DNA of 43,849 nucleotides from JAQIBY01 sp034721855 (GCA_034721855.1 JAYENB010000225.1:1-43849); one strand, 5' to 3'. Shown: positions 7,901 to 15,949, numbered from the stretch's first letter. Program-made: numbers and translations. The notes: generated by a model not told the origin, from the letters alone.

Positions 7901-10016
7901 GTATGGCATCGGCTGTTACAGGCAATCCTTTGGTTCCGAAATTATCTGTCCACGCATAGGTATCACCTGCCTCATTCAAATAATGGTTAGGCCAAAACCT
8001 GCCCCATCCGGCCAAATATATTCTGTCACACACATCCACAGCAAATGCCGATGGTGAAAGCACAGGTTCTCCGGCACCACGGCCAATAACCGTTGACCAT
8101 TCGAGTGTTGTCAGATCATTATTGAATTTGGCCAGAAACTGCCCTGAATTGGGCACTGAATAACCGGCATTATACACAAGTGTATTGCCTGAGGCTTTTG
8201 TTTGACCATAAATATGCACTGCGTTATCTTCATCAATCCTCACAAAATGGGCTTGGTCATACTCAGCGCTGCCAAAAAAGGTACTACCTGTAACATCAGT
8301 GCCAGTAGAATTTATTTTTGAAACAAAAGCATCCACTGTACCACCAATATAATAAGGCTCAGGCGCCTGGCTTGATACAGGAAAATCAGGAGAAGTGGTA
8401 CCACCACAAACAAAGATATTTCCATTTTCATCCGGATAAATGGAATAAATGGCATCATCATTAGTGCCTCCATGATACGATACCCATACTGCCTGTGAAA
8501 GATCAGCGTTGAATTTTGCTACCAGTCCATCCATACCTCCGGCATTGCTTTGTTGAAATCCTTGTGTCAAACCGGCACCAACATCGGAAGAAAAAGTATT
8601 GGCACCAACGTAAATCATGTTTTTATCATCCATAATCACTTCACCACGGGCACCATCACCATAATTGTAATACAATCCATTGTTACCGTGCATTTGGATA
8701 TAATTGGATGCACCGTATTCAGGTTTAAAGTTCAATCCGTCATTTTCACTTCCTCCAAGGTATGTTCCTCCAAGTAGGTCGCTACCATCGGAACTGAGTT
8801 TAGCAAGAAATATGTCTGTTCCATCCGGGAATAAAATCACATTATCATAGGTAATTGATTCACCACCGTTAAATTGGGTATCCCATCCATTTGCCGATAC
8901 CGGAAAATCTGAAGACCCTGTTGTCCCGAAAATAATAAGTTCATTGAATTCATTCACCATCAGGGAATGGGGCATTTCTTCGCCTGTGGCCCCCCCGAGA
9001 TAGGTTGCAAACAAACGCTCACTACCATCTTCAGTGTATTTAATCACACCTACATCGCATCCCATGCTGTAATAGTTTGAACTGTATGGGACACCACCGG
9101 CCATATCCACCTGGTATGCACCTATTGTGGTTGGGTACCCGACATCAAACACGATTCCTCCGCTATATACATTATCCTCATGGTCCCATGTAGCTGTAAA
9201 ACCCCAGTTGTCTCCGGTAGAACCTGTATAGGTACTGAAAACCAGGGAGGGGTCAATGATCAACTCATGGCTTTTGTGGTATCCATCCGGGAAGACATAA
9301 GACAATTTGTTTCCTTCAAGCCAGTATTCACATACCACTTCAAGGGTGTCGCCATCTATAAATTGATATGCATAGGGTGCTAATTCCGTAGTGGTTGATA
9401 AGGATGTTTTTAGCTGCAGGTTTCCTTTTTTTATCCTGATTTTATCCACGCCTTCATACTCCATCACAACATCAGAAGGATTTGCACCGGGCAACACATG
9501 AAATTCATATTTCAATCCCCTACCTTCATCCAAAAACAGCATGTCAATGCCAGGGTATAAATCCTGGTACATCGCCTCCCTGTATTTCCTTACATGAGAA
9601 GCCCATTTTGAGCGGTCATTGCCAATAAAATAATTGTTGTAATCCGGCATCATACTTCGTCCCGATACCTTCACATCCTTATTGTGATCAATGAAATGAA
9701 CTTTGTAGGCATGGTAATCAAATACCGTAGGGGATGTTTCGCTACGTTTATCCTGTTCATGATGTGCATGGGTCACATCTCCCTCACCATGATGCGCATG
9801 TGAATGCTGATACTGGGATTTGTCAGCAAAATTATACACCAGGGCATCTTTTTCCAGAAACAACGCCCCGTAATTCAGACGGCATTTGTATTCCACCTGA
9901 TCAGGATACTGGTTTTTGTTTTCAATAAAATTGTGCTGGGCATGCAAGGCCTGCAAGCCTGAGCACATGATTACCACGAGAAAAACAAATAAATAACGGA
10001 TATCTTTATTATTCAT
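4974..10016 (-). CDS. Giant T9SS type B surface protein with SBBP, PKD, SprB-like repeats and CHU_C domain
   Basis: 1680 residues. A signal peptide (1-26, ending LHAQ) is followed by a DUF7948-like N-domain (HNFIENKNQYPDQVEYKC). A beta-propeller region of SBBP-type repeats follows (roughly 250-780, with repeated FATYLGG / GGTYLGG / STFFG motifs). A PKD domain contains SFLWDFGDGSPTS (~820-895), followed by Ig/PKD-like modules. Five SprB repeats occupy about 1120-1500, each with C-x-G-x2-G, a Y-x-W-S(T)G-like strand and a LCAGxY..T-x2-D-x2-xC end. The C-terminus is a gliding-motility CHU_C domain (YIPNAFTPNGDGENDYF ... PDVYVYYF ... KKGNVTLIR), the type B T9SS sorting signal. It is expected to be exported by T9SS and anchored or released at the cell surface, probably in adhesion or gliding. 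An odd His-rich loop with two HAHH motifs lies at residues 71-86. Confidence 0.93.
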   Translation of the reverse strand: MNNKDIRYLFVFLVVIMCSGLQALHAQHNFIENKNQYPDQVEYKCRLNYGALFLEKDALVYNFADKSQYQHSHAHHGEGDVTHAHHEQDKRSETSPTVFDYHAYKVHFIDHNKDVKVSGRSMMPDYNNYFIGNDRSKWASHVRKYREAMYQDLYPGIDMLFLDEGRGLKYEFHVLPGANPSDVVMEYEGVDKIRIKKGNLQLKTSLSTTTELAPYAYQFIDGDTLEVVCEYWLEGNKLSYVFPDGYHKSHELIIDPSLVFSTYTGSTGDNWGFTATWDHEDNVYSGGIVFDVGYPTTIGAYQVDMAGGVPYSSNYYSMGCDVGVIKYTEDGSERLFATYLGGATGEEMPHSLMVNEFNELIIFGTTGSSDFPVSANGWDTQFNGGESITYDNVILFPDGTDIFLAKLSSDGSDLLGGTYLGGSENDGLNFKPEYGASNYIQMHGNNGLYYNYGDGARGEVIMDDKNMIYVGANTFSSDVGAGLTQGFQQSNAGGMDGLVAKFNADLSQAVWVSYHGGTNDDAIYSIYPDENGNIFVCGGTTSPDFPVSSQAPEPYYIGGTVDAFVSKINSTGTDVTGSTFFGSAEYDQAHFVRIDEDNAVHIYGQTKASGNTLVYNAGYSVPNSGQFLAKFNNDLTTLEWSTVIGRGAGEPVLSPSAFAVDVCDRIYLAGWGRFWPNHYLNEAGDTYAWTDNFGTKGLPVTADAIQTETDGQDFYVMVLSEDAAGLEYASFFGEVHYPACGYSGHDHVDGGTSRFDKKGNIIQSVCASCGGCQEFPTIPDPGVWSVTNMSTNCNNAVFKINIIENLAASSFDPIPAICAPEDVQFENNSQGSSFLWDFGDGSPTSPEFEPVHTYDQEGFYDVMLIAYDSLACNYSDTSSQEVEVQIPEVITLPPDTICPGESVQIGPEGPYDDDVVFEWISGENISNPNILNPNASPDNDSEYILLAHDICTDTIKQEIFIHDIDFDVVMPDDEVICEGDQVTLEADVSPNDLDMTWSDTPDMSNVISTGEVMTDYPDGNTVYYFEVTENMCNTSENYSVQVLMHEFNLSHSAPPVICYGDDAQITINNLNPDDILSYQWSPGNEIDEGQGTATVTVSPESNQTYTVSLTNQIGCETTEEISINVDDLQLLDPLLETPLCYGDCNGSATVSANGYPPYNYTWSTGESGEVVENLCAGSYVVTVVDEIGCEDVMNIQIDQPPPIDAQLVSVVQPECDGIGLGSAEINADGGVGGFSYHWSDGQVTAVNDELQTGENFVTITDANGCDTVLSVEMLPPHDLATQVDVEHNPCNGDCTGHATVVVTGGTVPYNYSWSNGDTGPNINHLCAGVYQATIIDAENCVIHQNININQPPPLMSNIHVDEPILCYGETGNLLANASGGTAPYEFTWAQGSEQQAIDSMPAGEYFLTVTDQHNCVDSTSVMLTEPPELKHSDTVINTVCSGVCNGKVYVEPEGGTPPYDFLWNSISGDSVKSGLCPGTYELVLKDANNCKIYNVYEVQQGDYIPELDVGADPIELYRGMSTRLAATNNPGYQYNWSPGAELSDDNQPVVTSTPDETTTYEIRIVDSLGCVNKDTITVIVNEVICGEPYLYIPNAFTPNGDGENDYFKPHAPTGVITDMYFAVYDRWGELLYESENINDRGWDGTYKGKVLPPDVYVYYFNATCLDQDTFTKKGNVTLIR

Positions 10017-10394
10017 AACATTGGCTATATTTTGTTTATTTTGATAAAGTTAATACCTTTTTAACAAATAGACAAATTTTTTTTGCATTCTGTTGCCTGA
10101 ACAACATTATATTATAAGGTTTATTACAAAGTTACAAAACATTCAAATACAAATAAAAATATTTATGAACATCCATTTGATTGACTATGGGAATATTTCT
10201 CTATTGTGAAAAAACAGTTAATAGCAATCATAGAATGGGCTGTAAGTACGTGTTCGTAGCCTATATCACATGGTTCAACACAAGCATCATTAAACATCTT
10301 TCACTGATTCGTCATCGTTTGGATATTCAATTAAAATAATTCATCCTTGCAAATTAACACTATTGTTTTAATTTTGAATGAAAATTTATGAGCT
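10017..10394. other. Divergent intergenic region between the T9SS gene and yicC
   Basis: About 380 bp, AT-rich and without a supported open frame. The right side carries the yicC promoter (10347-10376). On the left I see no clean TAnnTTTG box for the minus-strand T9SS gene, although several TTTG words occur at 10045-10080. No repeat family from elsewhere in the window is present. Confidence 0.6.
10347..10376 (+). promoter_or_regulatory. Bacteroidota -33/-7 promoter of the yicC operon
   Basis: TTG at 10347-10349, a 19-bp spacer, then TAATTTTG at 10369-10376. Spacing and both boxes agree with the Bacteroidota consensus. The expected start site (~10382) leaves a leader of about 12 nt before the yicC ATG. 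Confidence 0.65.
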
Positions 10395-11273
10395 ATGATA
10401 CATTCCATGACAGGTTACCACAAACTGAGTTTTGATTACCTGGACAAAACCATTCAAATCGAAATCAAGAGCCTGAATTCAAAATACCTGGATATTTCCA
10501 CACGCATCCCGGCGGTTTACAAAGAAAAAGAAATGCACATCCTGGATATGATAAAAAAACACTTACAACGTGGAAAAATTGAATATTCCATTCATATAGA
10601 TACACACAAGGATGCAGAAATGGCACCGGAAATCAACAACACTGTTTTTACATCCTATTACAGGCAACTGGAACGTATCTCGAAAAACAACAACATTCCC
10701 ATGGATGAAAACATCATGCAGGTCATCAGTAAAATGCCGGATATTCTGAAACAAAAAGAAGAAGAAATATCAACCGAAGAATGGAACACGCTGATGTCAC
10801 ATACAGAAAAAGCCATTGAAAAAATGCAGGAATACCGCATCAACGAAGGGGGTTCAATGCATGATGATATGCTCAGCTCCATCAATAAAATAAAATCGCT
10901 GATACCTGAGATTGAAACCTACGAAAAAGAACGCATGAAATCAACAAAAAACCGCTTGCTTACCGCCTTAAATAATCTTGACAGCAAGGCAGATTATGAT
11001 AAAAACAGGTTTGAACAGGAACTGATATATTACCTAGAGAAGTTGGATATCAACGAAGAAAAAGTGCGTCTAACCAACCATTGTGATTATTTCATCCACA
11101 CCCTGAACAATGACGACATGCCCGGGAAAAAACTCGGTTTCATCAGTCAGGAAATGGGCAGGGAAATCAACACGCTCGGCTCCAAAGCCAATGAAATGCA
11201 CATACAGAAAATGGTTGTGGAGATGAAAGAAGAACTGGAAAAAATCAAAGAAATGATATTGAATGTACTATGA
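10395..11273 (+). CDS. yicC: YicC family endoribonuclease-like protein
   Basis: 292 residues, the usual family length. The N-terminal YicC_N domain opens with the hallmark MIHSMTGY and continues with EIKSLNSKYLDISTRIP. The C-terminal DUF1732 domain is helical and ends in GKKLGFISQEMGREINTLGSKANEMHIQKMVVEMKEELEKIKE-like sequence, in which FI-QEMxREINTxGSKA is diagnostic. E. coli YicC has been described as an endoribonuclease involved in RNA turnover; cytoplasmic action is assumed here. It is the first gene of the yicC-gmk-nadD-lipoprotein run, and its stop codon overlaps the gmk start (ATGATG). Confidence 0.95.
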   Translation: MIHSMTGYHKLSFDYLDKTIQIEIKSLNSKYLDISTRIPAVYKEKEMHILDMIKKHLQRGKIEYSIHIDTHKDAEMAPEINNTVFTSYYRQLERISKNNNIPMDENIMQVISKMPDILKQKEEEISTEEWNTLMSHTEKAIEKMQEYRINEGGSMHDDMLSSINKIKSLIPEIETYEKERMKSTKNRLLTALNNLDSKADYDKNRFEQELIYYLEKLDINEEKVRLTNHCDYFIHTLNNDDMPGKKLGFISQEMGREINTLGSKANEMHIQKMVVEMKEELEKIKEMILNVL

Positions 11274-11902
11274 TGTCATACAAAAACGGAACACGAAACC
11301 CGAAACACGGAACACGGAACATAAAACCCGGGAAACTCATCATATTTGCAGCACCGTCAGGCTCAGGAAAAACAAGCATCGTAAAGTTCCTCATCGAACG
11401 GATTGACAACCTGCACTTTTCGGTATCTGCCACCAACCGACCCATCAGGCAAAACGAAACCGACGGCAAAGATTATTACTTTCTGAGTACGGAGGCATTC
11501 AAAGAAAAAATCAGAGAAAATGCGTTTGTGGAATGGGAAGAAGTCTATGACGGCAGGTTTTACGGCACCCTAAAATCATCAGTGGACACCATGCTGAACG
11601 CCGGGAAAAACGTCATCTTTGATGTGGATGTGATGGGGGCACTGAATTTAAAAACGACATATAGTAAGCAGGCATTGGCGGTGTTTGTCAAACCACCATC
11701 ATTGGAAACGCTTGAATACAGGTTACACAAACGAAAAACAGACAGTTCTGAAGACATCCGGCACCGGGTAAACAAGGCGGAATGGGAAATGAACTTTGCC
11801 CCCGAATTTGATGTCATCGTTGTCAACGATAAGCTGGAGCAAGCCTGCCGGGAAAGTTTGCAGAAAGTGATGGAATTTTTAAACCATACACAGAACACTT
11901 AA
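11270..11902 (+). CDS. gmk: Guanylate kinase with a repeat-derived N-terminal extension
   Basis: Phosphorylates GMP to GDP with ATP in the cytoplasm. The kinase core starts at about residue 20 with PGKLIIFAAPSGSGKTS (P-loop near 28-36). It continues with the GMP-binding region SATNRPIRQNETDGKDYYFLS and a VEWEEVYDGRFYGT segment. The core length is normal (~190). The first ~19 residues (MMSYKNGTRNPKHGTRNIK) are not part of the fold. They are encoded by a copy of a dispersed repeat (11288-11320) that also occurs in non-coding DNA at 29734-29753. No in-frame ATG exists between the repeat and the core, so translation from 11270 or 11273 has to include it. It overlaps yicC by 4 bp. Confidence 0.95.
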   Translation: MMSYKNGTRNPKHGTRNIKPGKLIIFAAPSGSGKTSIVKFLIERIDNLHFSVSATNRPIRQNETDGKDYYFLSTEAFKEKIRENAFVEWEEVYDGRFYGTLKSSVDTMLNAGKNVIFDVDVMGALNLKTTYSKQALAVFVKPPSLETLEYRLHKRKTDSSEDIRHRVNKAEWEMNFAPEFDVIVVNDKLEQACRESLQKVMEFLNHTQNT

Positions 11903-11920
11903 AGACAAAAGGCAAAAGTC

Positions 11921-11949
11921 AAATAATAATAATAATAATAATAATAATT
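11921..11949. repeat. (AAT)n microsatellite
   Basis: About nine perfect AAT/TAA units between gmk and nadD. It is non-coding here. Its length could vary by replication slippage, but no promoter or start codon depends visibly on it. Confidence 0.9.
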
Positions 11950-12000
11950 GGTTACGATTAATTGAAAAGACACAACTTATTGACAAATTTCAAAACTTGT

Positions 12001-12017
12001 CCCGAACTTGATTCGGG
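12001..12017. repeat. Small GC hairpin upstream of nadD
   Basis: CCCGAA-cttga-TTCGGG, a perfect 6-bp stem with a 5-nt loop, 18 bp before the nadD ATG. It has no T-run after it, so it is not a typical intrinsic terminator. It resembles the short CCCGAACTTG..TTCGGG palindromes common between genes in Bacteroidota. It could fold just upstream of the nadD start in the mRNA. Confidence 0.55.
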
Positions 12018-12035
12018 ATAAAATACAAACCTCAG

Positions 12036-12626
12036 ATGACAAAAACAGGATTGCTTTTTGGAAGTTTCAACCCCGTTCACCAGGGACACCTGATGATAGC
12101 CAATTTCATGCAGCAATTTACCGGTCTGGATGAGCTTTGGTTTGTGCTGACACCGCAAAGCCCGTTTAAAACAGGCAGTAAGCTGTTGCAAGCATCCGAA
12201 CGACTGCAGATGCTGAAACTGGCAATACACAACAAACCGAATTTGGAAGTGTGTGAAGCCGAACTAGACCTGCCCCAACCCAATTACACTTACAATACGC
12301 TTCAGGTACTGAACAGACAACACTCTGACCGTGAATTTGTGATAATTATGGGCAGCGACAACCTCATTGACCTGCACAAATGGCATCGCATTGATGAAAT
12401 CCTGGAAAAATGGAAAATATTCGTGTACAAACGCCACGGCTACACGCCTCCCCCACGCTGGAAAAGCACCATCGAAAAAGGACAGATTCGGCTTTTCGAT
12501 GCCCCGCAAATAGAAATTTCATCCAGCTTTATCAGGGAAGCACTTAGCGATGGAAAAAATTTATCCTGTTTTTTGCCTGAAAATGTGTATTTTTACATCA
12601 AAGAAAACAAGCTTTATGAAAGTTAG
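12036..12626 (+). CDS. nadD: Nicotinate-nucleotide adenylyltransferase
   Basis: 196 residues. Adenylates nicotinate mononucleotide to deamido-NAD in NAD biosynthesis. The nucleotidyltransferase signature GSFNPVHQGHL (residues 9-19, the HxGH motif being HQGH) and the C-terminal ISSSFIREAL (ISSTxIR motif, near 160) are both intact, as is the central IIMGSDNLIDLHKWHRIDEIL. The length is typical. It is third in the yicC-gmk-nadD cluster, a common Bacteroidota arrangement, and its last codons overlap the start of the following lipoprotein gene. Confidence 0.95.
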   Translation: MTKTGLLFGSFNPVHQGHLMIANFMQQFTGLDELWFVLTPQSPFKTGSKLLQASERLQMLKLAIHNKPNLEVCEAELDLPQPNYTYNTLQVLNRQHSDREFVIIMGSDNLIDLHKWHRIDEILEKWKIFVYKRHGYTPPPRWKSTIEKGQIRLFDAPQIEISSSFIREALSDGKNLSCFLPENVYFYIKENKLYES

Positions 12627-13017
12627 ACTCATCATCTTGTTGGCACTGCCGTTTTTCCTTCTGATGGCAGGATGTGGGCAAACCGAAGAAGACCTCCGGA
12701 TGGAAGAAGACATCATCGGTTACTGGATTGCCAAAGACAGCAACGGCGATCCTGAAAACAGCATCCCCCGGTATATGTTTGGCGAAGACAATGAAGGCTA
12801 CACAGAACTCAGCAACGCACAGGATTCCATGACATGGGAAATCAAACGCGGCGAACTGAAAGTGTATTACGATAAAGCACCGGACTACATCATCGGCTAC
12901 GACAAATACAACAGCAGGTCACTTTTTATGATACACAAGCTCGAAGACGATTACCTAAAAGTCACCCAGTATTACAACGACGGATTTCAGGCAGACCTGA
13001 ATTTTTACAGGCAGTAG
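12616..13017 (+). CDS. Small lipoprotein, lipocalin-like
   Basis: 133 residues starting at 12616, 11 bp inside nadD. This start gives a clean lipoprotein signal: MKVRLIILLALPFFLLMAGC with the lipid-modified Cys at 20 followed by an Asp/Glu-rich linker. The mature part (IIGYWIAKD... YMFGEDNEGYTELS... MTWEIKRGELKVYYD) has the GxW and strand pattern of short lipocalin-like Bacteroidota lipoproteins. Function is unknown; an outer-membrane, periplasm-facing or surface location is expected. The overlap with nadD implies translational coupling and membership of the yicC operon. Confidence 0.8.
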   Translation: MKVRLIILLALPFFLLMAGCGQTEEDLRMEEDIIGYWIAKDSNGDPENSIPRYMFGEDNEGYTELSNAQDSMTWEIKRGELKVYYDKAPDYIIGYDKYNSRSLFMIHKLEDDYLKVTQYYNDGFQADLNFYRQ

Positions 13018-13045
13018 CAACCGATATGTGTTCAATCCTGCATAT

Positions 13046-13120
13046 CGGGTCAGAGGTCACGCCGGTGTACAGGGTTGTGTTGTTTTTGTTTGTTATTATA
13101 TATACGCAGGGATGTTTCAT
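13046..13120 (-). pseudogene. GIY-YIG endonuclease N-terminal relic
   Basis: 25 codons reading MKHPCVYIITNKNNTTLYTG followed by VTSDP, the exact opening of the small UPF0213/GIY-YIG nuclease proteins common in Bacteroidota. The frame then leaves the family (the R-x-EH..K segment is frame-disrupted) and a CCGATATG/CATATCGG hairpin at 13021-13048 follows. Only the first strand of the fold survives, so this is a degraded fragment. It lies directly beside an inverted-repeat element whose other side carries a second, shorter copy. Confidence 0.7.
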
Positions 13121-13144
13121 ACTGTTTTTTGTGTTAGGTTCATG

Positions 13145-13270
13145 CAGATTGCTTCGTCGCTGCGCTTCTCGCAATGACAGTGCTTCGTAGCGGGGGTCTG
13201 TTAATTCCACTACCCTTGCTACTACCCTTGCTACGAAGCCGTGTCATTGCGAGCGTAGCGACGCAATCTG
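13145..13270. repeat. Long inverted repeat ('cattgcgag' family), copy 1
   Basis: Left arm 13145-13191 (begins CAGATTGCTTCGTCGC) and right arm 13230-13270 (ends ACGCAATCTG) are imperfect reverse complements. The spacer contains TGTTAATTCCACTACCCTTG with a short tandem repeat of CTACCCTTG. A related element is at 32531-32667. The CATTGCGAGC..GCAATCTG words belong to a repeat seen widely between genes in Bacteroidota assemblies. There is no coding capacity. Confidence 0.8.
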
Positions 13271-13302
13271 TTAGTCATGATGTAAACACACCGGTGTTTC
13301 AT
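13270..13302 (-). pseudogene. Second GIY-YIG N-terminal relic
   Basis: Eleven codons reading MKHRCVYIMTN, clearly related to the MKHPCVYIITN of the relic at 13046-13120 and in the same orientation. The family resemblance stops exactly where the inverted repeat begins (13270), which suggests the repeat inserted into, or recombined with, a GIY-YIG gene. Confidence 0.5.
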
Positions 13303-13339
13303 GGTTGCCTTTGTCTCCCTAATCATCATCAGTGCACAC

Positions 13340-13394
13340 TTAACCCGTGTGGAATCCGCTATGCGGAAGGATTTGCCTTATTCCACCGGGTTAA
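13340..13394 (-). terminator. Hairpin at the 3' end of the FISUMP gene
   Basis: Arms 13380-13394 and 13340-13355 pair over about 15 bp (TTAACCCGGTGGAAT on the minus strand against ATTCCACACGGGTTAA, one bulge), with an inner CCGC-tat-GCGG stem at 13356-13366. It begins at the stop codon of the FISUMP gene, so it could end that transcript. No T-run follows, so it may instead be another extragenic palindrome. Confidence 0.45.
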
Positions 13395-15354
13395 TCCTTA
13401 ATGCAACGAACGCTAATCCCGCTCGCACGGAGGTGACCGTCCATATGAGCATTGCTGCTGAAGAAGTACAGGATTCTGACGATACTACAGTACACCGTAC
13501 TACTCCAATAGAAGCCGTACGAGCCGGTATTGGCGAGCGAACCATTGCTGTAGGCCCGTTCCCCGGCAACGGGAAGCTTAAGGGGGGAGCCGTAGGCGCC
13601 GGCTGCATCATTTGAAGACCAGGATGCACGCTCATTGTTTAATTCTGTTTCGGTTGGGAGCCTGTAACCACTGGGACAGGGATTGTTAGTTCCGCTTACG
13701 CCTTGCCAAAGGTTATCGTTTTGTGGGCTGCGCCAGTCGTAAGGTAAACTTTCTTCAGTGATGAATAGACTGTGTCCGGGGTCATCCGATGAACTGTTTG
13801 TGGAGGTTGTGCCGTTATCAGGGGTTCCTGTTGTTGAATTTGTCCATGTAATACATTCGTGCCCGTCACTTAAACGCCCCCACTGGAATAAAGCGCCATA
13901 AGCATTGTAATCATTACTGGAATCAGCCACTTGTGAAGCGCCAAGATTTTTATCCATCCATACTTTACCTGTGGCAGNNNNNNNNNNNNNNNNNNNNNNN
14001 NNNNNNNNNNNNNNNNNNNNNNNNNNNNNNNNNNNNNNNNNNNNNNNNNNNNNNNNNNNNNNNNNNNNNNNNNNNNNATACATTCGTGCCCGTCACTTAA
14101 ACGCCCCCACTGGAATAAAGCGCCATAAGCATTGTAATCATTACTGGAATCAGCCACTTGTGAAGCGCCAAGATTTTTATCCATCCATACTTTACCTGTG
14201 GCAGGATTTAGCACATCTTTATCTTCAATTACCGGCCTCCACATAGGAGCATTGTTTACAAAGGTCAAAATATTTCCCTGGGTACCGGCAGGTACTGTTA
14301 TCCATACAGATCCATTCCAGTATTGCATTTCGCCTGTTTGTGTGCCGACGGGTACAGAAGGGTCGGTTTCAGTGCTTATAAATCCGCTCAAATCAGGTGT
14401 GTTGTTCACATTGGCATAATCAATTTCTCCCGCTTTATCTGCATAAAATGCTTTGCCTGCCTGTTCGATTTGAAATCGTGGTGTGAGTGTTTCTCCACCA
14501 ACGGTAATTTCCAAAAAGAGTTCCGGATAAGTTTCAAACACATCTGAAAAAGGCGTATTGGTGCCAAGGGTTCCACTAAAGAACCCATCTGTGAAAGCTA
14601 AATCAATGACTTCTGACCACACCTGGGTGCCTGAGGTCTCATTATCATACAGCCCAAATGACATTGACAGAATGCCACTTAAAGGATTATCATTGCTGTC
14701 ATAGAGCCGTCCCCGAAACTCTGGAGAGGCAGAAATTACCCACAAGCCATATGAACTTGAGGTGTATTCAATCCCGATGGCCTGATTCGGAATGGTAGTA
14801 AGATAGCCGGCATCATTGGTAAATGTACTTACATTTGTTGGTGTTCCATTCAGGCTGTTGTACTCTCCGTCAAAATCGTCTGAGGAATCCTTATCCCAAC
14901 CATCAAATGCTGTTTCATCACCTGAAATGGCTACCGCGTCTGCATGTTTTGCATGCAGTGCATAAGGCACACTCAATAACTGGCTTGTGCCTGTAATGCT
15001 GTAACTTGTTCCTCCGGCCGGATCGGTTTCGGTTTTGATGAAATATGGCCCTGCTGTCCAGTCGATAGCAGTAAAATCACCGCTTTCCACTGTGCCTGCT
15101 CCTATTTCAATACTTACTAATCCATTAGCATTGGTGGTTGGTGTTTGGGTTTCAACATAAACTGCTGTACCACCAGCCGAACCTTGCAATATACTTATTT
15201 GCATGCCTACTTGCGTATCAGTTATCAAATCATCACTTGCATCTCTGATTACTGCCTGGTAACTCATTTTTTCAGGGCTTTGTGCCCAAACTGTGGTCAA
15301 ACAAAATGTACCAACTAACAATAACAGTGTTGTTAAAATCACGTTTTTTTTCAT
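13391..15354 (-). CDS. Secreted FISUMP-domain protein (interrupted by an assembly gap)
   Basis: The assembled sequence shows two overlapping half-genes. Removing the 100 N and one copy of the 127-bp duplication (227 bases, a change of reading frame) joins them in frame into one 578-residue protein. A signal peptide (MKKNVILTTLLLLVGTFCL..AQ) leads into a domain of the kind common at the N-terminus of Bacteroidota secreted proteins (SPEKMSYQAVIRDA ... GGTAVYVETQ ... SVPYALHAKHAD). The C-terminal ~190 residues form a Fibrobacter-succinogenes-major-paralogous (FISUMP) domain: TGKVWMDKNLGASQVADS, WRSPQN, CPSGYRLPTETEL, GSYGFYWSST, ISVRCIKD. The start at 15354 (MKKN) gives the best signal peptide; an ATG seven codons earlier (15375) is possible. 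It follows the T9SS gene at 15949 on the same strand. Role unknown, probably cell surface. Confidence 0.85.
13851..14204. other. Scaffold gap with 127-bp duplicated contig ends
   Basis: 100 N at 13978-14077 flanked by identical 127-bp segments, 13851-13977 and 14078-14204. Collapsing it restores a single FISUMP open reading frame, which is independent support that the duplication is an artefact. Confidence 0.93.
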
Positions 15355-15427
15355 AATGAATGGGTGTTTATGCATTAAAATGCGTTATGCAAAATAGACC
15401 AATGTGGTCACCACACTAAGCGACTGT

Positions 15428-15949
15428 CTATTTGGTTTTAATGATTTTAAAGGTTTTTATTTCTTGAGACGCAAGGCCTTGCGTCTTTACAATTACTTTT
15501 ACAAAATATGTGGCCGGAACAAGATTACTCATTACAATGCTTGTTTGGTTGCCTGTGATTTTTTCGTTTTGTAAAAGCTTTCCGTTCATGTCAAACAGTT
15601 GGTATGACATAAGCGACAAATCATGATTTGTCTGTATATTGTCGCTGATACTCAATGTAAGATAGTTGGTAGTTGGATTTGGATAAGCTGACACGGATAA
15701 ATTGATGTTTTTGGCTTCATCAGTGCCGTTCACCACTGAAATTTCATAAGGTTGTTGTACGCCTTCGGCAACTGAGCTGTTTATGCCGGTATGCGTCTTG
15801 TAAACCATCTGCCCAACAGAATAATTCACAGCACCTCCGCTGCCCGTTGCTTCACCACCGGAAGCATTGATGCTTTCCTGTGCCTGTAACCCTGTCAGTC
15901 CAATGACAAACAGTAGAATTGCACTTAGTTTTAATGTTTTTTGTATCAT
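15428..15949 (-). CDS. Small secreted protein with T9SS type A sorting domain
   Basis: 173 residues: signal peptide (MIQKTLKLSAILLFVIGLTG..QAQ); a Gly/Ser-rich segment typical of short Bacteroidota secreted proteins (INASGGEATGSGGAVNYSVG, then VAEGVQQPYEISV); then a Por/T9SS type A sorting domain of about 75 residues (VSAYPNPTTNYLTLSI ... YQLFDMNGKLL ... YFVKVIV ... KTFKIIKTK). It is almost only a signal peptide plus a sorting tail, so its cargo function is unclear. The start at 15949 is favoured by an unusually strong GGAGGT six bases upstream and by the promoter at 15983-16012. The FISUMP gene follows 73 bp downstream and is probably in the same operon. Confidence 0.85.
   Translation of the reverse strand: MIQKTLKLSAILLFVIGLTGLQAQESINASGGEATGSGGAVNYSVGQMVYKTHTGINSSVAEGVQQPYEISVVNGTDEAKNINLSVSAYPNPTTNYLTLSISDNIQTNHDLSLMSYQLFDMNGKLLQNEKITGNQTSIVMSNLVPATYFVKVIVKTQGLASQEIKTFKIIKTK

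Noticed and set aside
4988..9928. Many open frames on both strands inside the giant T9SS gene
   Set aside because: They are shadows of the 1680-residue frame, without promoters or recognisable products.
10017..10394. Riboswitch or small RNA before yicC
   Set aside because: No conserved riboswitch core or strong terminator-like structure could be seen; the leader from the predicted promoter is only about 12 nt.
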